Shown one piece after another: positions 57,931 to 64,000 of a stretch of DNA of 64,000 bases. The stretch spans positions 868,001 through 932,000 of the forward strand of contig JAUIRK010000936.1 in the NCBI GenBank assembly GCA_030549495.1, given 5' to 3'. Each line of letters begins with the position of its first letter. The stretch's first letter is position 1. Below the pieces are notes generated by a model. That model saw nothing but the letters and a program-made list of their open reading frames with translations, did not search any database and was not told where the DNA came from. The stretch comes from Nectonema munidae (Eukaryota > Nematomorpha > Nectonematoida > Nectonematidae). The translations under genes were made by a program, and so were the position numbers.

Positions 57931-60900
57931 CTAAGAATACATTTTTGAAAATCATATTGTGAATATGCATAAAATAATTTATTCAAACATTTTGAGTTGT
58001 TTAAAAAATTTCAAAGGGTATAATTAGAAAACCTTGAAAAGGAAACCCTTTACTAAAAATTTATCAATATTTAGGAAGCAACAGCAGAAATTACCGATAT
58101 TTTCTGTCCTTCTTTTACACAAAAATATTTAGACCATTTTGGCTTTACTTTCTTTTGGAAATATCTTTCATGAAAATAAAATTAATCAATGATCTATCTT
58201 GGAAGCTGTAAATTAAATTTATGTTTGCAATTTGAAACTCACTATGAGACTTTTTCATTCTATCAGAGTAAATTTCTGTCGTATAAAAATTATATAATTA
58301 GTTTGAAGTATTACAAACTTCTCTGATTTAAGATTTTTCTGTGAGTGAATGCGATAGTGTAAAAATTGAAATAAGGGAATAAAAACCGCGATGTTCGAGA
58401 AAATGGTGCCCATAGTAAAGAAGAAAATTCTTGGCTGAATGGATACGATGTCATTAGGAGATATATACATCCAGAGCGAGGAAAGAAGAAACAAAGAGAA
58501 GATGGGAAATAGCGGATAAAATACAACAGTGATTCCAGGCCACTTCCTTGAAACTTCAATGTGATACCTGAAAGATGTACATAAGGTAAATTGTATCGTT
58601 AAAAAAGATCCAACAATAACAGAGTTTTTATATGATAGCAGTTAAAGATAAAGAAATTGTTTGCTTGAAGGAAGTATCACGTGATATATTTTGTGTTATG
58701 ATATCAAAAAAATTGTAAGTAAAACGGAGTTATTTAGATAGAAAAGTAGACAAAAATTTAAGCGTTCTGTTAGAAACATAAACTAGGTAAAAAATATCCG
58801 ATTCCGACTCCAAGTACTTTAAAAAATCGGGCTCGTCTCCTACTGCAAATGCTTAAAATTCAACGCCAATTCTTTGCTTCCGAATCTATAAGTCGTAAAC
58901 GAGAAATTTGATTGGGTTAATCATTATTAGTTATGAACTAAGGAAATATTTAATGTTATAAGCACACATGTAATGCTGCTATACTAATTAGTTCTGGTAT
59001 GTTCATCAAAAGCTATCATTTGGAAAGAGATATGCTCTTAAATTCTTTACCATTATTCCAATACACTACCTATAGAACATTTGTTTTAGATATAAAATAA
59101 AGACCAAACAATTTACACAATGTGCACATTTAATTTCTCGTATACTAATTTGTTCATTTAATTATCCACACATTTTCTATTTATTCACAGATCTCTTTAG
59201 AATAAGAATATATTGTGAACTTCAGTTCACAATTAAAAATCGTGATTTAAATTATAATTAATTTTTATAAATTATATTTTTTATGAAGAATATTATAATA
59301 TTAATAGTTGCCGTTTTAGCGTAATATAATATCAACCAATAGAATATAGAAATGGCTCATTCAAACTTTCGATTTGCTATGCTTTTTGAATTCATATTTA
59401 AACATAACGTGTTAAAGTATATTACGTATATTTTACACGGGCAATAATTTTCAATACATTTTAGATTTAAAGAGAACATATTTGTTTTTCAACTAAAAAT
59501 CATAATTTTTAAAAAAAAATTAGCAAATTTAAATTTTAACTCTCTGATAGATCATTGAGAATCTCTTATTTATAGCTTAGAATTCAAAAATAAAGTGATA
59601 AAATGAAAAATACTTGATAATTGCGTAAAAACTACACACAAATGCGGTAAAAGCACTAAAAACTAGAAAAATACAAATTAATTATAAAGAAGAAAAAATA
59701 AGAAGGATAAATGCCATTGATTAGGAGAACAAGAGCGCCCACGTTACAATAGAACGGATACGTGAATATTGGGGAATGCCAGACTTGGTAGCCGTAGATG
59801 TACGTGTAAAAGAAAAGGAAAGAGACAACCTAAATTTATAAAAAAAAAATACTAATGAGCAGCTATGAAAGGGAAGTTAGAAATAATATAAGCTTATATA
59901 CTTAATTAACAGACAACGATATAGATAAGTTCCAGTGTCACCCACTTGCATCTCTACCAAAGCTGTTTCTAGGACAGATTGCGTTTATCACGGCCAGCAA
60001 TTATTTTATCTTAAATTTTTGGGTGAGTTGCAGGTTTTAACGCAAACCGTATACTCCTGAATGATCTAGCCAATCAACTACGCCACATCCCCTTTAGACA
60101 GTAGAAATTCGAAACGTAATCACTAAAAAGGAGGACATTTGCGAAGAATAAACACCATTTGGAATCTTAATATGATAGAGACCATTTCTCTTAGATTCGG
60201 ACCACGCCTTATATTATATTTATTTTCTTAAGAATCTTTAACTAACATGAAAAATGATAATAAAAAAATTCGGCTCCTCAAAGTTTACTGGACATATTTG
60301 AAGGTTAAACAAATGGTGGATGTTTTAAGGAATATCAATTTAAGAAGAAATGAGAAAATATTTTTCTACTAAACCCCGCAAACTAATTTAACCAGGGTGA
60401 AGACATAACGTTTAGATACATGAGCTCTGTGTTACTGAATATGAAGTATTAAACAAAACATGGAAGATGAGCATCTTCGGGATCTACGGTGAATGTTCTG
60501 CTTTATTTTTTAGTTTCTGTTTACATAAAAAGTCATTAAGTGTACTGTTTTTCTCTAGAGCCAACTCATCTCGAACACTCGGGTAAATGTCAAATCAGTA
60601 AGAAAGGCGCAAAAAGATGCCGTTATCATGGAATGAAAAACCAAACAACTGTTGCGAAGATGGGTCTTGTAACTTATCCTTGTAAAAGGATAAAAAATTA
60701 TATTGCCAGTAATAGATACACGTTATCAAATCTTTTGAATTATCCATAAAAATCAAACATGTGCTATCTTGTAATTTCTTAAAAAAGATGCATTGGTTTA
60801 GAAAGATATCGTTAGCTATGAGGAAAAATAAAATCTGTCTAATCAAGTTTGTGCGTACGCATGTAAGAATGTTTTTAAAAAGATTTTTTCGTTATAAATA

Positions 60901-63304
60901 AACTATTTTTAGCTAAAAACTAAAGATCAATAATACCTATATATTTTTATCATCAGAAGAATTTGAAATTTAGATTTATAATAATATTTGAGCCACAATG
61001 AGTTACCTTTTGTATACTGTGTATCACAATATAATATATAGAAGGCACGTACGTTGAGGAAGAAGGGTGGGGGCGTAGGAAGAACCCTGCCCACTCCTCT
61101 AAACTTTTTTCCTTGCCCACTTTCCTTTCTTACCTAACAAAATCTAAACTGTTTACATTTGTATTAAAAACCTTTATTTAGATAACCTTACAATTTGCCT
61201 TGTTAAATGGCCTCATGTTCTTGATCCACACAGCAGTCTTAATTAGCAGGTAGTCAGATTTAGTAAGTTTTTTTTATAAAAAATGAGCTTTCCCATTATT
61301 GACTAATTGTACGGGCCTGTATAGTTAATATCACAAGCCTTTTTTAATACTGTATTTTGCAATATTTTCAAATGAAGTAAAGGTATTAAACACTGTAGGT
61401 AGAGCAATAAAGAATTTATGGTACAGTAAAAATATCACATAATTTTGAACAATTAATTGAAATTTTTGTTGATTCCAATACAAGATTAGCACTATAAGCA
61501 TTTTATAGGCTGTAGGTCTATTAATTCATTACGCCAGTATAGTAGGTTATTTGAAGTGCCAGCCATACATAAACCACCTGAGCTGGTTTACAGGAAACAG
61601 CACGTTACCCAAGTATAGCACAAAGTTTAGATTTCCAAATACTGTAAAGTACATTAATTTCGCGAGAACCAAATTTTCCGAAAAAGAAATTTGCGAGGAT
61701 TTACTTTCGCGAGCATGCATTTCTAAAATTTTTAACATTTAGCCTAAAAAATTTAGTTTTTTTACTTGTTGAGACTTGTTCGAAATTATAGTGCTTTTTA
61801 ATTTTACATATCTAAGATTATAAATGCTATAAAAGACTTAAAAATCGGGAAATTGAGTTTGAGAATATTTTTGTGTTCGTGAAATTAAATTCGACGTGAA
61901 AAGTCCTTGTCTTGCAGTATATATGGATTCGATGATATCAAAACAGTTTTAGATGAATCCTGCCAGTATTTTAAAAATAATATAATTCAGAGCTTTCATG
62001 AGATCTAGTGTCAGTTGCCTTTTTTATTAAAAAAATTTGGCAATATTAAAAAACCAAATTAAAGGCTCATTCTCGTTACAGTAAATTTTGGTATGCAAAA
62101 GATAGAAATAGAGACATCTCTTTGTAAAAGATGCTATAAATAAGATTGAAATAATATTTTAAGTTTAAAAAAACTAGTATGAAAAGATAATAATAATAAT
62201 AATTAAGCATGAAATACTTTAGAAAAATAAACATTTCAGTTGGCACAAACATTTTTCTAAAGATCTTCTATTCTAGGCTTTTACGGTAAACATATTTATT
62301 ATGTGACATTTTTTGAATTTAACCATTCAAAGGGTAAAGATTAGGGTGCCAAGGGGACCCGAAATTCTCTCATCCCAAGGGGAGGCATTCTCCACATAAT
62401 GGGGGGAAAATAATTTGAGAGAGCAATACGGGAAACTTAAAAATATATTAGCATCCTTTTTTGTATATACACTATTGCATTTTATAGTAAAGAAGAATAG
62501 ACGTAAAAATTATGGGCACTATAACTATTGTGATAATTTTCTTTATAGAAGTCTGTATTTAGCTATTATTTTTATTGCTGTAATGTTTTGTCTACTGTCC
62601 CACACACAAAAGGACCAAAATGCAAAGCCTACCAGCCGTTGATCTCTCATCTACAATCTGGAAATGTACATCTTAGCATCCTTCATTTCCAACCACATGA
62701 TCGGCAACCACGCTATTTTCGGTGAAACTAGACCTGAGTTCTGCCTCCTGTCAGATTCAGCACTTAAAATCTAAGCTTTTCCCACACAAAATTTATATCC
62801 AAGATCTACATAGGTAAAGGTACAGTGGGGTGTTTTCATCGAAAAGTCACAATTGCGCTGCTTGTATCGAACTATGAAGAAAGTAGGCTTGATGCGGGAT
62901 CGAACCCAAGACCTTGAGTTATCGAAACCCAGTATCTAACCAACCTTGCTCAGGCACAATTTTCGTTCAACCAAATTATTTGTATTCAAAATGAAATAGC
63001 CTTCATCTATTTTTTGTAAAAACAAGCTGGAATATTTTAAAGATAACTGGTATTTACTTTTAAAATGGAAATTTAATTAAAGGAAAAAATACAATATGCG
63101 TTGGATCATAAAACCATGTTAAGTATAAGACTTTTGTGTTGTATTTTTCCCAGTGAGCAGAAATAAAAACGAAAAGGCAGGTAGAGAGAATGAAGTAAAC
63201 GTATCGAGGTGACAAGCCGCCATTAAACTGTCCCAAAACACTGTAAAATGTCAGGGGTATTAAAGAGCATGACCAACTGTCTAAGCCATGATCGAGTAAT
63301 TCTC
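57742..63304 (-). CDS. SELENOI: Ethanolaminephosphotransferase (SELENOI/EPT1-like), partial, four exons
   Basis: This CDP-alcohol phosphotransferase makes phosphatidylethanolamine from CDP-ethanolamine and diacylglycerol in ER/Golgi membranes. Exons in transcript order: 63304-63093, 59829-59675, 58567-58387, 57930-57742. Phases join exactly, giving 244 codons. The first starts ELLDHGLDSWSC, the second half of the catalytic motif (G)xxxDxxxD, then HWEKYNT. Later exons give multiple membrane helices, MYISPNDIVSIQPR, and QLAKSQPRLHNF, matching the vertebrate order. The DGxxAR half and N-terminus lie off the right edge. The last exon (C-terminal tail, selenocysteine-containing in vertebrates) was not found. 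The donor at 58386 (GTTTTT) is weak but required by the alignment. Confidence 0.9.
57931..58386 (-). other. SELENOI intron, nothing else seen
   Basis: AT-rich intron sequence. The minus-strand open frame reads on past the exon end by chance. Confidence 0.7.
58387..58567 (-). CDS. SELENOI: SELENOI exon
   Basis: Completes a Leu codon, then YHIEVSRKWPGI, YPLFPIFSLFLL, MYISPNDIVSIQPRIFFF and GTIFSNIA. Acceptor CTTTCAG. ISPxDIxxxxPRxFxFxxGT is shared with animal EPT1 proteins. Confidence 0.92.
58568..59674 (-). other. SELENOI intron, 1.1 kb
   Basis: Contains ATTCCGACTCCAAGTACTTTAA-type sequence (58800-58860), also seen at 12100-12140. No other feature. Confidence 0.6.
59675..59829 (-). CDS. SELENOI: SELENOI exon
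   Basis: 51 codons plus two bases: VVSFLFFYTYIYGYQVWHS, then VGALVLLINGIYPS and a hydrophobic end. Acceptor TAAATTTAG, donor GTATTT. The two leftover bases pair with the one-base phase of the next exon. Confidence 0.9.
61640..61919. mobile_element. Possible TA-flanked MITE
   Basis: TA-CTGTAAAGTACATTAATTTCGCGAG on the left; on the right, read backwards, TA-CTGCAAGACAAGGACTTTTCACG. Similar outer bases and TA at both ends suggest a Tc1/mariner-type MITE, but the inverted match is poor beyond ten bases. Interior repeats of TTCGCGAG are notable. Confidence 0.4.
62800..62965 (-). repeat. tRNA-derived SINE, family 1, diverged copy
   Basis: On the minus strand: GGTTGGTTAGATACTGGG, then TTGGGTTCGATCCC (B-box), then CATAGTTCGATACAAGC and a tail CGATGAAAACACCCCACTG. 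The order and tail match the family 1 SINE at 21991-22438. Confidence 0.75.
63093..63304 (-). CDS. SELENOI: SELENOI exon with catalytic aspartates
   Basis: Last two bases of a Gly codon, then ELLDHGLDSWSC, helices, SAHWEKYNTKVLYLTWFYD and PTHI. The two Asp of the GxxxDxxxD half-motif are intact. Acceptor TGCATTTTAG, donor GTATTT. Confidence 0.95.
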
Positions 63305-64000
63305 CTAAAATGCAAAAATAAAAATAAAGAGTAAATTATAATTAAAGATTTAAGAACTGTTCATTGGGAAAAGTTCATGGAAAAAGAAAAATGATAGTAT
63401 ATGAGTCATCTGGCAAGATCAATTGGAGACAAAATCGCTAAATAAGGCTTGATAGACTACTGTATACATAAATGTATCATTTAAGTCAATCATAATTTAC
63501 CTACTTTAAATTGTCCAATGGAAATGAATTTTCGAATACCTCAAAAGAAAATGATTATGAGCTCACTGTCAGTTATACAAAGTTTGACTAAATATTTTTG
63601 ATAAGGCAAAGATTTAAATTCTAGTCGTTTTAGTATAATAATACATATCATCTAAAACACTAGGAAGTTAGAGAAGGCAGACAACACCTCATAACTTTTA
63701 GTCACTTTCTTGAAAATTTTTTAAAGGATGAAGATTAGCGTTCCCTATAATCAATTATTATCACCATATACCTAGATTTTCCTTTGTATTAATTTGATTC
63801 TCATTTAAAATAATGTCTTGCTCTGTGTTGATAAAATGGAGGTACAATTCTGTAAAAATGCTTGTTTTTGAATAGGGATTAAAAAATCGATACCGAATGA
63901 TCTCTAGTTATAGTGGGTTATAACGAAGCATTAGAGTGTTGAAAGTTACGCCAAGTTTGACAATAAATAAAATGACACTAATTTCTACATAACGAATATA
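63305..64000 (-). other. SELENOI intron running off the window
   Basis: No exon with the DGxDGxQAR motif is visible, so it must lie to the right. No other feature. Confidence 0.6.

Larger units (their letters stand above)
59830..63092 (-). other. SELENOI intron, 3.3 kb
   Basis: Holds a possible MITE (61640-61919) and a SINE (62800-62965). 61571-61606 shares the CTGGTTTACAGG block with 2212-2224. 62345-62410 is a GC-richer patch (AAGGGGACCCGAAATTCTC). Open frames inside are chance. Confidence 0.6.

Noticed and set aside
1-64000. CRISPR array, endogenous retrovirus, LTR element or Polinton
   Set aside because: No regular short repeats with unique spacers, no paired long terminal repeats, and no capsid, integrase or envelope-like reading frame recognised.

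Overview
This is an AT-rich animal nuclear genome window, very probably an arthropod. The composition, the repeat types and the style of the transposases recall a copepod such as a sea louse, but that species guess is inference. Genes have spliceosomal introns with GT..AG borders. There are no operons, and I saw no CRISPR array, rRNA or free-standing tRNA gene. I recognised no endogenous retrovirus, LTR element or Polinton.

Three host genes can be defended. (1) CDK9, the P-TEFb kinase, lies on + in eight coding exons between 15543 and 29310, assembled by splice sites and phase into a complete 377-residue kinase. (2) A mitochondrial ornithine carrier (SLC25A15/ORC type) lies on + at 49349-50329 as one uninterrupted reading frame. 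(3) The 3' part of an ethanolaminephosphotransferase (SELENOI/EPT1 type) lies on - at 57742-63304 in four exons. Its 5' exons lie beyond the right edge, and its last exon was not found.

The rest is dominated by transposable elements, many dated or delimited by target duplications that can be read directly. Left flank (1-12980): interspersed repeats, a piggyBac-like non-autonomous copy carrying a nested MITE (3348-3637, 8-bp duplication), a MITE with a 10-bp duplication (4006-4269), SINEs and a GC-rich hairpin. CDK9 neighbourhood: an hAT-like transposon with a perfect 8-bp duplication (12992-15459) ends 75 bp before the CDK9 start. A relative carrying a MITE inside its transposase lies in intron 1 (16075-18613). 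Other introns hold a tandemly doubled SINE, a piggyBac-like copy and a LINE fragment.

29590-33210 holds two hAT (ZBED/Buster-like) transposase relics, one apparently inserted in a pogo/Tigger relic. 34270-43249 is a 9-kb Mutator-like element with 25-bp terminal inverted repeats and a 9-bp target duplication. It encodes an OTU cysteine-protease-like protein followed by a broken MULE transposase, plus two further partial sets of the same coding parts and a GC-rich segment of unknown origin. This is the most interesting object in the window.

43573-49000 holds a TTAA-flanked MITE, hAT and piggyBac relics, and an internally deleted copy of a repeated zinc-finger-like family. 51378-51883 is a MULE-type MITE with foldback ends. 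54498-57529 is a 3-kb TTAA-flanked piggyBac-like element whose core is a 150-bp tandem array, with partial copies at 2500-3836 and 23520-24186.
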